Of a stretch of DNA of 64,000 nucleotides, positions 13,901 through 27,185 are shown one piece after another (the first letter of the stretch is position 1; each line of letters starts with the position of its first letter). The position numbers and the translations under genes are program-made. The DNA is taken from the NCBI GenBank assembly GCA_003342895.1, contig PTFA01000020.1:3467437-3531436 (forward strand). The letters run 5' to 3'. This DNA comes from Casuarius casuarius. Lineage: Eukaryota > Chordata > Aves > Casuariiformes > Casuariidae. The notes under the pieces are model-generated. The model had not been told where the DNA came from. It made no database searches and saw only the letters and a program-made list of their open reading frames with translations.

Positions 13901-16569
13901 AATCAACCTGAGAGCTTCTTTCCAATGGATCAGGACCTGAGGAGGAAGAGAATGCCTCATGGCAAGAAGCAATCACAGACAAGTCTCTGAAAGCCTCTAA
14001 ACTCCTCATTCTGCAACCAGAAATAGCAGCCTGGGTGTTGTACTCACCACTGGCTTCACCAACACTTCCTTTCTCCTTTGAGTTTCACAGGCAGTCTGCT
14101 TAAGCATCAAACAACTGGTTGCTCCTATTTGCTTCGGAAAAAAATGAAAAATGTCAGCATGAACTTTTCATTCTATTTTCCACTCTCATCTATTTTCATT
14201 CTGTACTGGAAAAAAACACTTCTTGAAATTTCCTGATTGCTTTGCTATCTCATAATAGTGTTTTATAGAGGAAAAGATTGAGATATCCTACTTCTAAAAG
14301 AGTATGTGTGCTATCTGGAGTCAAACTTCTGACAATTTTGGAAAGAATCAGCAAGTGACTAGCCTGTATTTTCCACCTGTCTAATACAGTCTTAGGAAAA
14401 CTTAATAATGAGATTTAATTGCATAATATCAATTATTTCTGTAGCAATTTGCTGAAATAAACCTGGAGCCCTACTGCTTCCAGGTGCAATAGCTAATACA
14501 TATGGTATCCTGTCTTTATCTGATGGGTAGGAAGATCCTTAAAAAGAAACAGACTAATAATTATGTCAATGTCATTCTTTCATCTCTTAGAAACCTTCTC
14601 AAAAGAAAAGTCTAATTAGGATGACAAACAAAGAAAGGCCATAATGGAAAGATGCCCTTATGCAAAGGTGATTGTTGATAAGAGTGCTACAAGCAATTGT
14701 GTTCATATAAAAAGATAATTCTCATTAGCAAGTGAAGAAAAGGTCTCATTATTTCCATTCTGATAAAGCCCTGACAAAACAGACAGATAAACAATAGAAA
14801 ATCCACCAGAAATGCCAGACTTTCCAGCTTTTCATATAGCATATTAGTACTTTATTTTACAGTAATTAAAAAAAGACCTAAGAGTATTAAAGATTGTATT
14901 AAATGATCTATACTTAATGTCAATACAGTTGTGCTTTTTTTGTTTGTTTTCATGCACTAAAATTCTGCTAATGGACAGAGGTGCTCGAAAGTTTCTAGCC
15001 ATGCGGATTAGAAATTTATAGTTAGGTCTCCAGCCTCAAAATGACTGCCACTAGGTCATTTATGATAGTGGTTTTGTGCAGTAAGCAATTGTCTAAAAGT
15101 CACTTCCTGAGCTTTAGTCAGAGCAAAGCTTGTGTTTTGCATTGTTTGACCTTAAACTCACAGCAAAAAAGTTCCCAGAACTCAGTAATCTATTACAAAC
15201 ACTTCAGGTGTTCAACAGCCTGCTCTGCGTGTTGTAGATCTCCCTGCAGAATGATGAGGATGAACATTGCTATAATTCATTGCAAGTATTGATTACAATT
15301 GACTCATTAAGGGAATAAAATTCTTTGAAGTATATGAATTTAAAAGTGGGAAAAGAAAATAACTGGAGATAAAGACTTTTATTATTCATGGACAGCTTTA
15401 ATATCAGATTCTGAAAAATTAGACTAAAACAAGTTGCACTAGAAAAAGGCATGCTTTTTCTTAATGTTCATGATCCCTCTACCTCTGGCATCTGTCTCTT
15501 TAGTATGGGTTCTGTATTCTTTTTTAATAAGTAAGATCATTACCTGTTGTACTCTGTAGTACTATTTCAACACATTCACAGTGTTATGAATGCCCCTCTC
15601 TTGAAAAACACTCATCAACCTTTAGCAGCAAATGTCTCTCACTTTGTCTTTTATCTACAGCATGAAACTCAACACTTCAGGAATATGTCATATCTAAATG
15701 AATCCATTCAGTGACCCTCCACCCCATAATTCATATTCCATATACACCTATGAGGTAATGAAGTGAGATATCATTCCAATACTCTTCACTTAATTGTAAA
15801 GTATTATTTGGAATGATTGGAAAATGGAGGAGGAGAGGGGAAAAAAAGGGAAACAGTATTGCATAATTAGGTCAGACAACAGAGAAACAGAGAAAGGGAA
15901 ATTAAGAAAAAGCAATTCACTGAGCTAGTTTCATTTGTATATCCCAGCTTGATGATGCTCTATTTTAAGATAATTCTGGTTTGGTCATAGGAGCTTCAAG
16001 CATGATATATAATTATATGAATTGTACCTATTTTTAACCATACTTATGTGGCTATTTTTCAGCTGCAAACTTGAAATGCCAATATATTTGACTCCATAAA
16101 TAATTAATATTCTTTTGCTATAGCACAAATGAATAGGAAGAAGGCTTTAGTCCCAGAAAACTTCTCTGTGTTGAAGGAGGAGTTGTTCAGAAACCTTTTA
16201 CCAAAACTATTTGCTTGCTGGAAAACTGTCTTTCTTAAAATAAAAACAAAAAAATACCACTTTTCTAAAAAGAAATAATGTGAGCATTTTATTTTTGAGA
16301 GATTTTCTGTATGTCAAAACATACCACTTCAATGTTTGGTAACTTTGTTTTTACACTCTATGTTTCTATAGGGAAACATTTCATTTTATGTATATTCATA
16401 GTAAAGAATCAAAACTTTTTAATATTAAGTAAAATACATAATTAAACAATAAAAAATAAATAAAAGACTTTGGTGTACCCTTAATTTTTGAAGAAAGTTT
16501 GTTTCTAATTTAAAAAAAGCATTTGTGTTTTTCCAAATAAATTTTGGAGCCTTGCAAAGACTCTTGGAG
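10971..16569. other. A+T-rich DNA, no recognisable gene
   Basis: No gene or mobile element was recognised. It contains an imperfect short repeat (atcctaaga twice) at 11938-11957, purine-rich DNA at 15818-15915 and one N at 13576. The block 14430-14760 is rich in TAAT-type homeodomain core words and could be a conserved non-coding element, but I cannot test conservation. Confidence 0.5.
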
Positions 16570-16576
16570 GAAAAAT

Positions 16577-16720
16577 TCATCCTGTTCTTTATCTTCTTAC
16601 AATTGATATGCTGATCAATTTTTTCTCCAGTTCAATTACTTTTCCCCTTGTAATTTATTTCTAAACACTTCCGGTAATTATCGAAGAACACTGGGCAAAA
16701 GAGAGTGGTGACACATGGTA
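16577..16720 (-). mobile_element. LINE-like fragment, copy 1
   Basis: This segment aligns by eye with 17329-17460. Shared blocks in the same order are attcatcc-gttc-t, aattgatatgctgatca versus aattaatatgccgatca, cagttcaatta-tttccccttg, and gaacactg. The second copy sits at the end of a longer stretch resembling the reverse complement of CR1/L3-type LINE coding sequence, so this is best read as an independent, older fragment of the same family. Element class and limits are uncertain. Confidence 0.35.
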
Positions 16721-16796
16721 GTGCAACAACAGATTTGTTTTGAGTAGGCAGAAAGAATTACAGAGTTCATCCCACCTGTTAGTCTTTAAAAGTTTC

Positions 16797-16830
16797 AAGT
16801 ACACTTGAAAGTACACTACAAGTACACTAC
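16797..16830. repeat. short tandem repeat, unit about 11 bases
   Basis: Three consecutive near-copies of aagtacactac are visible at 16797-16807, 16808-16819 and 16820-16830. The first ends in ttg instead of tac, and the middle copy carries one extra A. Confidence 0.8.
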
Positions 16831-17084
16831 AGCCACCCAGCAGATAACTGGTAGAAATTTTTTAACACTTCAGAAGCCTTTTAGTAGAGGGTGTAGAAAA
16901 ACAATTGGAAGGAATTCCAGGAAAGCGGGAGGCTGGAAAGTGAATTAATGTTAGAGAGAGTTCCTAGGTAACAGTTCTGGAATTTTAGCCTTATCCTCTT
17001 TTTTATTTCTTCCAGTCATACTGAATTGCTCACTTTCACAGCAGAACAAATGATATTCATCTCTAATACAAATACAATCTGTAT

Positions 17085-17460
17085 TTATACTATTCTACTT
17101 CATCCTACTTTTCTTGCTCAATTCCTAAGCGTCATTTTTTTATCTGGCATTTTCATCCTGTTCTGTCGAGACAAGGCCTTCTACCTTTGTGTCATTAGTA
17201 ACTTTCATTTACACCCATCTCTTTTCTTATGTGCTAAGGTAACTAATTAAATCGCTTAAGATGTATTCCAGTAACATTCCTGCAGCCTGATACTCTCCCC
17301 TTTCAACACAACCGGTTGCTATCTCTGATTCATCCAGTTCCTTACAGCCTTAGAATTAATATGCCGATCAGCGCTTTCTCAGTTCAATTAGTTTCCCCCT
17401 TGCGACCAACTGTTAAATGTTTCTGACTTACTACTGCAGAACACTGAAGAACTATGCATG
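17085..17460 (-). mobile_element. CR1/L3-like LINE coding-region remnant, copy 2
   Basis: The plus-strand text resembles the reverse complement of the reverse-transcriptase region of CR1/L3-type LINEs. The words tttgtgtcattagtaacttt near 17189-17208, aggtaactaattaaat near 17237-17252, and aaccggttgctatctctgat near 17310-17329 follow in the order expected for that family. No intact frame remains, so it is dead. Its last 130 bases match a second diverged copy at 16577-16720. The assignment is from remembered family layout without an alignment. Confidence 0.4.
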
Positions 17461-17601
17461 GAAGTACACAGCTTTAGCAGCATCTGCTTTTCACTAGTCA
17501 TATATGTGACTGAATAATTTGCACCAACTCTGTTTTTTGCCATGAAGAATGAGCTTTCAGTAATACATGGTGCAAGTCTACAGTTATGTGGATGTGTTAT
17601 G

Positions 17602-17618
17602 TGCACGTTACACGTGCA
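17602..17618. repeat. 7-bp perfect inverted repeat
   Basis: tgcacgt and acgtgca flank a 3-base spacer. Each arm contains an ACGTG core, the core word of bHLH-PAS (hypoxia-response type) sites. No function is implied without conservation. Confidence 0.6.
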
Positions 17619-20600
17619 ACTTTAATGCACACACAGACATTTTATTTTCTATGGTTTCTTTGTTTCCTTGCTTTTTCAGACAGCATCAAATCTAACTGCC
17701 CTGGGAGTAAGGGATTTCTGTATGCCGAAATTCTTTTTTCACAACAAAATAAACCAAAATAACCTCTTGGAGGACAACTCCACACTTTGTGAAGGAACAT
17801 TTATGTCAAGGAAAAAAATGTAAAAGGCTTATCCAGAAGAAAACACCTCTGCCAGCCCACATCTTTTCACAAGGATCTGCAGCAACAGCTGCAAAAGAGT
17901 ATGGCTTTAAGATTACTACAGCAGTCCTGCTAACAGAAGAAGCATTCCCACCAACCCTCACTCTTTTGTCTTACTAGTCTAGCCAAAAGAAACCTGATCC
18001 GGTCTGCAACAGCCTTAGGGCAGGGCCAACGTGAGCACAGACCAACAGAAGACACAAGAGTAGAAGTACACGGCAGCTACTTTCAGCAGTGACAACACCT
18101 AACGCTTGCAGAGCGTGTGCGATGTGAGGGGTAAGGCTGCACAGCACTTAGAGGCATCCACACTGTGGCTGCCATACTCCTGCTGTTAGACAAGGCCGTA
18201 CAGCGCCCTCTCACTTTCTGCGGCGACCAGTATGCTTAATACAGGGCAGAAAAGTTTTGTTTAGTTAGTTTCATGCCAGCTCATCCAGCTGAACAGGCTC
18301 ATTTTGTGTCCAGTGCTGAAGAAAAGGTCATGAGATGAAAAAGTACCAGAGAGAGAAAAAGAGGAACAGGTTGCATAGTACTGTGGTAGACATGGTAGCT
18401 TGCATTCTGCAGCTTAGCCTCTTAAAGTCTTAGGGGTTTTGGAGCTGCTGTAAAATAAATAGTTTATGTTAAAAAGTTCTTAACCTTCAGTCAATAAGAC
18501 TACAACCTATGTTTATATCTGCTGATGGCTTGCCTCCATATATTTGCTTGCAGGTTAGGATTAATTGCTTAGGAAAACTGCTGGCACAAAGTAGTAGAGC
18601 TGAATTCAGAACTGCTATGTTTCTCTACCATCAGTGCAATTCTGTTTTGCAGAATTCCATTTGCNATACACTCAACCCAAACATTAAAAATGTTTTCTTG
18701 ACATTTCACTCATGCAAATTTTTAACTTCCTTCATTTTAAATTCTTAAGGCCCCCTAAAGCCACAAAAGTCAGTGAATCTTTATTTGAATAAAACTACAA
18801 TTCACCAGCAAAATATGTCATATGAGTCAGAAATGTTGCAAAAGAATGTTCTTTGTTTAAAAAAATGGTGCTTTTGCACAAAATATATGACAATTTTTAA
18901 CCTGTTTCTCAAATTCAAGATAGAATTGTGAGTTCTACAGATGCTAAATTGAAATACAGTGAATGGTTATGTGACACACAGAAGACTTTTATTCATTTTT
19001 CTCTTCCAGAGAGAGCTTTATATAGCTAAAATTGGAACAGAATTATAGAAACCCAGTTCAGAATCAACAAGAGGCTACTATTAGAATGGGATGCCATAGA
19101 ATTATAACAGAAGGATTCAACCTGAATCCCCTGGATCTATGGTGAGTCTGCTTAATACAAATATATTTTAGACAGAAGGGCAGAACATCTTCTACCTTAG
19201 CTCAGCAATTATGGTTTTCATCCCAGAGGTACCAGCAGCCTAAAGAACTGGCAATTTTATGGTCAGTGCAATCTTATTTGTGAGAAGCTTTTGAAATTGT
19301 GTTCGTTAGGCCCTAGTGTAGAATAGCAAATAAAAATAGGAAAAAAAAAAGTAAACTGAATTTTAAACTGCAAGATTTTTGGACTTAGAAAGGCAAATTG
19401 TCTCATTGGTATATGCTACAAAGCTCTTCTTTGTCTGAAGAAAGTGTTTCAAAGGACAAAGCAGCTAAATCAAGTAAGTAGTTTTTGCATGGTTTGACAA
19501 TAGTTTGGCCCATATGGCTATATGAAGAATTCTAAAACTTTTTTTTTGGTTTAGTAGCCATTTGCATTTGAGATATGCTTTAGGTTTTAGTGAGGTGACA
19601 TGGTGTCTCCCCAACTTTTAATTCTGCTGACTTGACATTTAGCTACAAGCCCAGAGCTGAAGCATGATTACTGCAATGTCAGACTTTGGTCGTATCACTG
19701 TAATTCTAGCCAAATGTTTAACACATTACTTTAGATATATCGGGTATTGTTTATTTTAATTCCATTCCTTGATTAAGCATGCTAAACCAAATTACCTATG
19801 TCTCAAATTATTTCAGCATCTCCCAAAAAGACTACCTAAAAGACAGCACTGGTCATCCTTGGATAATTCACTGAATTTCATCATTCTTAAATAGTGGAGA
19901 ACCAATACAGGCAGCCAGTCAATTCTGTTCCGGTAAAGTTCCAAAAGTCAATGGAGTTCATTTTAAGGTATTAATCTGTAAAACTTCAGACAGTATTTTG
20001 CCTTTATCTACAGTTGTTATTTTTTTTAAATTAAACAACTTCCTGCTTCATAGTCGTGGTGTAAGTTTATACATCTGTACCTCAATAAAATATGACCATT
20101 TAGTTAACTTTTAAATTAAATAAAATTTGTGGCAATCCATTGTAAGCTATATAGCAAAGTTGAAGGCTTGGGCTGGTGAACAAAAAGAATTCTGTGGCCT
20201 CACTGGAGACGGGCATCTGATTAATGGCAGTAGCAGTAGAAATATTTGCGTTTTACATAGTAGACTTTGGGCTAAAAAAAGTGCAAGCAGCATGAACTTG
20301 CTGAACCTAGTGATTAGGGACTGACCATTCATCTATGGAGTAAGACTCCTTTCTTTCCCCCTTGCAGTTTATTTGACTCATTTTATCCAATGTCTGCCTA
20401 ATGTAAAAANTAGAGAGTAGAAGAGATTACTTTCTTTTAGCTCCAAATAGTCCTACCAGTAAGCAGTAGAGGCAGACCTCTGTTGCTCTGTGTTCATAAA
20501 CTTTTGCACCACTTTAGTAAAGTGTCCTTTCTCTGACCCCCAACTCTGCCAGCATAGGCTGGTGATTAAGGCACTCTCTCCTCTCCTTAAACTAGTGGTT

Positions 20601-21863
20601 CTGAAGGTTAGGCAAAAGACAGATGCACATCTCAGTGCAGGTGCTCCTGCACATGCACAGATGCCTAAGTGCAGCCACCTAGGAAGCAGATAGTGACTTG
20701 GTTAAGAAGTGACCTCTGGATTACTCTACTGGATTTACACATAATTTAAGAATTTACAGTCTGGGTCCTACTCTAACAAGGTCAAGACTAAACAATGAAG
20801 TGACTCTGCTACTCACTTCTTCCTAACCTACATGGAACTTTCTTGACAAAGAATCAGCACTGCAGAAGATACTTGAGTCTCTTTACAAAGTGCAACTAGG
20901 ACTTTCAACTTCAATACAGTATTTTCAAGAAGGAAGAAGAAAAGACACTATCTTAAAATACTCAGAAACCATGACCTGGAAACCTGGAGAAAATGGGATA
21001 GACAGGCTTCATTTTTTTCTTATTTTTGGCTGAAAAATTTTTAGCTACCTGAGACATTCTCATCTGATGGCTGAGATGTTCAGGGCACCCAGCAGGACAT
21101 GACCACTTGAACTGTTACAAAGATTTGATATAGATTACAATTGATCCTGAACAGAATTCTGTCAGAAAGTCATCTAGTTCATCCATTTAAATGTTTTAAG
21201 AATGATAAGTATTCAGATTTTTTTTCCTCGAACTTAGTTTAAAAAATGTTTAACTCATCTGTTCCCTTTTAACTCAATACTCATTACTGATAATTTTAAA
21301 CTCTGAGAAAAAAATGAAACATAAACTCCACAACCCAAAATTCTTTGCTTTGAGCAAAGCCATTTAATAACCATACTTTAGAGTTACTAGATTTTTTATT
21401 TTTATACCATAGACCTTCATATTTCATAAAAGCTCACTTCAGGATATAAAACTATCAGTTCAGCAGATATCTTTCTCTCCTACTCTGAAGTCAGAACTCT
21501 TGCCCATTTTTAGCTTACAGAAATAAAGATGCAAAAAAAAAGATGGCTTGATAGGGTGGGGTGGGGGAAGAAAACCAATTCTCTTATTCCCACAAGTGTA
21601 TCTTTTGTTAACTTTATGGACAAAGTAAAAATATAGGGTCATAGGGCTAGACTTTTAAAAACAGTTGTTCAAGCCCCAGTGCATCTAATTAAAGTTCATT
21701 ACAGGTGAAACTGCAGATGAAAACAAGAACTGACACATAGTGATGCACCAACGACCACATCAGTACTTAGATGAAAATGTACAAAATAATGAGTACATTT
21801 TTCAATATCTCTAGTTGGATGCTCGAAGCAAAGCTGAAGTCAATGCTCCTCACAATTGGTCAC

Positions 21864-21884
21864 TACATGTGTGCATCACATGTA
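21864..21884. repeat. 8-bp perfect inverted repeat
   Basis: tacatgtg and cacatgta flank the 5-base spacer tgcat. It could form a small hairpin or a symmetric protein-binding site; nothing else nearby supports either. Confidence 0.65.
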
Positions 21885-24800
21885 CAAGCTTCTCTCCTGA
21901 AGGACATTGCTTCTGTTCACAAAAACTGGTAGCATGAAATGAGTGTGCTCAGAAAAGTGACCCTGAACGTCTGGAAGTCAGTACACACCCCAGTTCTTGA
22001 AATGTCCCCATACAGACATCTCAAGGTAGAATGCCTCCACAAAGTATGTTCCAGCCTGCCCTCAGAAGGCCTTAAATCCAGGAGAAAAAAATTCAGTGAA
22101 CTCCAACAAACTATTTCAGACAGGATCAAGCAGATTAGTTTCCCTCCCATACATTGTATTTTATTTTCGGGGTTTATTTGGTTAAGTTCATTTTCTAGAT
22201 AAGTCTCCTTGAGAGAAGTTTTAAGAATGGTGTTCATTCAGGAATTTGAGGACAGATTAACAGGCCTGCTTCTTAATTCCTCATTCTCTTTTTCTCTAGA
22301 AAACAGTCTAATTCACAGAGTGCTGGGTACTGAAAAGTGAAATTCTACTTTTGTTATACAATTTTAAGTGCAAGATCTTTGGTTATACAAGCAGTCTTTG
22401 ATATGCACTTAGATACTCATATTTTTATCTTTAATGGTTATAGAATCAGACTCAAAACATACTTGCCTTAAAAAAAGCATGTATTAGCCTGAAAGACAAC
22501 AAGCTCAACAGAATAAACTTTTTAAATTTCATTTTGGGTGTAACACAATCAAAGCCATGACTGCTCCATCTTTAGACATGGACATGATTGTTTTATTGCC
22601 TATGGTGAAAATGGCAATAAGAGTACTTGAGATATAGAAAACATTGCAGATTCCAAGCCAAAATTCCACAGTTGGAATTTAAGCTTATGATACTTTGTCC
22701 ACTTTGATACTGTTACCAGCTGCCTTTGTCTACATTGATATAGTCAGTTTTTACATACATACATACATGCAATCAAAATAGCTTGAGCCAGTGATAGCTC
22801 CATGAAGGAACTGTAGCAAAACCTAAGCTTATATAGTATTTTAAATCTGAAAAGCCATGTAAAGATGCCTAAGCTGCACACGGCCACATTTTACTGTAAA
22901 GATGCCTGTTTTCTAGATGCTTTGTAGAGAGGTATTAATTTGGGTTAGTCAATTCCATTTTTTGGCAAGGACTCTAAAAATTGAATGAAATAACACTTTG
23001 TGCTGCAATAATTAGGATCTATATTTAGATCTATACAATGGTCTTTATCCAGAAAAATCACAGTTTTCTCTGTGGCCTGTCTCTGGAGAATCAGAACTTT
23101 GAAATGCTCAATATTTGGTATTAGTGGTAAATCCACAATCAAGTCCTAAAAAGCGACTCAGAGGATGCATTGTCTCAATTGCGTAAAAGATCACTTTAGN
23201 CTAAAGGTCATTGCCGAAAATATGATCCCCCTTTCTAAATCACGTCTCCTATGCTCAAAGAGCCATAAAAAGTACCCAATAAAGCAATGACTTCTATACA
23301 GCACACAGCTGAAAACCTGAAGGAGCTGAATACCACTATAAAGCACAGAAAGAGCAAGAGAGGGGTTAAGCTGTAGCTATAGTTGCAAGCTTCAGTGTAT
23401 TTCAAGGTGAGAACATTTTTCCATGGTCAAACATATCAAGAGCTGCTCACTAGGAAAATAAATGAGGTAACACCTTGGTATGAATTATAAGCATGGCTAA
23501 TGACAATCCTGCAAAGGTCTCTTTCAGAGTTGTAATTAGCTCTGAACTCAAGCGGAACCTTGTGGCATCTCTCAGACAATGTTAAGAGATGCAGCCTCTA
23601 ACCAGACTTCAGAAAAATGAAAAACAAACACAGTCTTATATTTCAATGGGTTTGCAAATGAATTCCACATTTCAGGAGCTTGCAGCATCGTAACTGAAGT
23701 CACAGCTATTTTGAAAATTCCATTATTTATTATTGCATTTTTTATATGAGAAAAGCATCTGTCTAATGTGCTTTGAGGTTTCTTTTTTTTGGTATCATAA
23801 ATATGAAGTATATTTTACTTTTGTTAACTATGTTTGAAGGAAATAAGCTGAACTATATCACTTTCAAGAAAACGACTTTCACCACACAGATTAAAACAGT
23901 CTGAATGTTACCTTGTTGTCTTTATAGCCTGCTTTATAGCTCCCCAAGTGATTTCATTACTACACACCACTGAACTATATCTGCATGTCATTAGGTGTAG
24001 TTTAGCTTTCCAATCTCTAGAGGTCTCTGCATATCGCATTTTAGCTCTGCCACATCCCTTCAGGAATTGCATTTTGAAGGTGAGCCTGAAGAGCTGTATG
24101 GGAAAGGTCTGCTGGCACAAGGTCCGACTCTGACAGTGCAGTCATGAGAATTCAGCTCTCCTAGTAATTTATAGGAGCCAAAGAGAGGGAGAGAGATTGA
24201 TGCCCTAGCATTAACTAATGCCAACACTGCACAAGTAAGAACATTTTATATTCTGTCCTCAGACTTCATATAATCATACAACATCCAGCTAGAAATGGTT
24301 GAATTTGGTGATGAACAAGCAGAGCTGCTAACCCCAGATGTCAAAAATACAACCTTTTATACTCCAGCATTGGCCACACCTGGGTATTACTTTGTTTCCT
24401 TGCATGGTTGCCACAGGCATTAAGAATGAATACAATTCTGTTTGTTTTCAAAAAGAGCTCCCTTTAATGGTTTTGCTAACCACAGAAGAAATTATTTATT
24501 ACAATTCCTACACAGATGCAGATTCTGAATATATCGCCTGTACCTTTGCTCTCATCTCTTGTCTAGGAGACTGCTTTTTGGCTGTTGCATATGTCTCTCC
24601 TGACTGACATTATAGTAACATTTACATATAGAATGCATTGAATGTATTCCAAATGTCTTCCAGATATAAGGAATCGACTGGGGGGGGGGCAGAAAAAGGC
24701 AGGTGTAAAGAAATTAGTTGCTTCTTTAGCCGAAAGCGTGAAAGGATCTTCATAGACTCCCCTCAATACCTCATACCAATTTTACATTCAGGAATTAACT

Positions 24801-27152
24801 GCCTCTTTGTCTATGGATAGATCACAAAAAACAAAGAAACAAACCACACCTACAACTACTCACAGGCATTTCTGACTGGCATTAACTAACAGCATTAAGC
24901 TAGTTTCAGATGCTGTGGCCTTTAGTAACCACTCCACACAACCAACTCTAGTAACTTGGCACAACAGGTTGTTGCTGAGGTGGCTGAATTCAAAGAATAG
25001 AAAAAAAAAAAAAAAAAAAGAAAAAAAAACTTGGTTGCCTTGCAGACACATTATCTGCAAAAATAAGAAAGGAAGGTGGCAGTTGGTTTTATTATTTATC
25101 ACTTAGGTTAGCAAGAGCATTGAAAAGGTATGGAAAAATTAAATGAGCCCTCTCTTACATTTTAATTTAAGCAACTTCAATAGACTTTATTTATGTTAAA
25201 GTAACATTGGTACTTTGAGGTGTCTTGTCCGTGTAGACCCTAGCTCTGTTGCATATAGATCTATGTGTGGAAGATAAATTCTTTTGGTATCTGTGCCTGC
25301 CTATTCTCCTAGATTCCTCTTTGGGACCAGGACACAGAAAGGAGGGTTACTCTAAGGGATTGCAGAGAAGAGAAAGACGCATCTTTCAGTAGCTTTAGTT
25401 CTTTCTGACACATAGCAATTCTTTACTCTGAAAATTAGCCATGTGCTTTCCACTTCTGGNGAGTAGTAGGCAGTAAAATAATATGTAAATAGGTTAGACA
25501 GCAGTTTTTACACAAGAATCTCAGAATAGCCCAATCATCTCATTTTGAAACTTCCAAGTATTTAACTGGCTAAGAGAATATACTAACAACAACCTTGCTT
25601 CTGATGCCTTCATAAATACCTAAAAACACAGAGCATTAAAGGTTGCTGAAAAGAGCTGATGTGCCCGACTGTCATAGCAGAGGGGACAGAAATTTCCATG
25701 ACAAAGTATTTGGTTCTACTCTGAAGATACTTCAGTAACACCAACTATATTCAAAAAAATAAACTTGTTTCAGCCGTAGAAATCCCTGCTAACACCCTTC
25801 CAACAATAGCTCTATCTCTTTTGCTCTTTTTCTACCTGTCTCTGTTTCTCTCTCTGTCCTGCCACTTCACAATTTGTTTAGGTGCAATCAGTAAGTAGCT
25901 GATTTTATTTCTGCCCCGAGAACTAAATTTCTCCACAATAACCCAGTCCGCCCACATTCTAGACCTTCAGTACTTTGCTGTTCTCCTCACATACGAAGTT
26001 TTGTTGAACATATATAGACTACACTGTCTTCCAAGCACTTTTCTAATCTACCTAAGGCAGTTATATATTTCTACACAAACCTTAAGCCATGACCTTTGCT
26101 TCTCAAACTCTGTTGGCTATTTTTAATCAAAAGTGAACTGGCTGAGCTACAAAAAGGCTGTTTAAAGTTTCACAGGCATTAGTCCCACTTGCTTAGCTGT
26201 GTATTGTATAACCACTCTATTGAGTTATATTATTTAAAACTTTAAAGTAACCTACACACACTTAAAATGCTTTTTTCTTCCATGATATTTGATTTTCTAT
26301 ACATGTATCTTTAAAACATACAGAATACTTAACATTTGAAGCTTTGCAGTTTTTAACTTTAAATTTCATTAGAAAGCTCTACTAGGTGTTTTGTTTTTAA
26401 AAATACTGTAAGTAGGAGTAAATTTTCATAGACCTGTCTTCCAATTTCTTTGATTTTTTTCCAGCTATATAGTCAAAAAAGATAATCAGAGAATTGACAT
26501 GTAATATTTGTACATCCTAGTAGAAGAAAATGGGGGTATGGAGGAAGGGTCAAGAAGAACTTTCATCTGCCTATTCATGGATGAGGTAGCAATTTGATAG
26601 CTGTCATGTTTTGGTGTGGTAACAGAGGAAGTTTAAAAAGATGCAATATGCATGAGAAGTCTAACTTCTAAGACAAATATTCAGGGGAACCAAGTAATGT
26701 TATAATTAATTGCTTATTATTTTAGTAAATTTTAGCACTTATACAGTCCTATCTTTTGAGGAGTCCCACAAAGACTAATCTGTTGATAGCTAACCCTCAG
26801 AAGTCTGGAGATGAGATAGGTGATAGTAGTAACTCCTACTATATACTGGATGAAAGTTTGGACTAGAGAGACAAAGGTCAAAAGATAGCACTATATTCTC
26901 CAAAAACCAACATACACAGAACTAGTGGATCCTTGGTAAAATGTGTCCTCCTAGACAGATCATCCAGAAGTCTGTGAAATGCACCATGCTCCTTATAACC
27001 TTAGTCAGTTTTTGGCAATCATACCACCATAAGCAAATTACATTTACAGACAGCAGTAAGAGGTAGTAAGGTCTTTGAGATAAGAGATTGACGATGTGAG
27101 TATTTATACATATTGATAGCTATAAATCGGGTATAGTCTCAATTCAGATTGA

Positions 27153-27185
27153 GATCTTCCACACAGATCTTCCACACAGATCTTC
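27153..27185. repeat. 13-base tandem repeat, 2.5 copies
   Basis: gatcttccacaca occurs perfectly twice (27153-27165 and 27166-27178), followed by a partial third copy gatcttc at 27179-27185. Confidence 0.9.

Noticed and set aside
14047..14094. 48-base minus-strand exon-like block with GTGAGTA donor and open frame
   Set aside because: The acceptor lacks a pyrimidine tract, and the phase does not fit the other minus-strand candidates.
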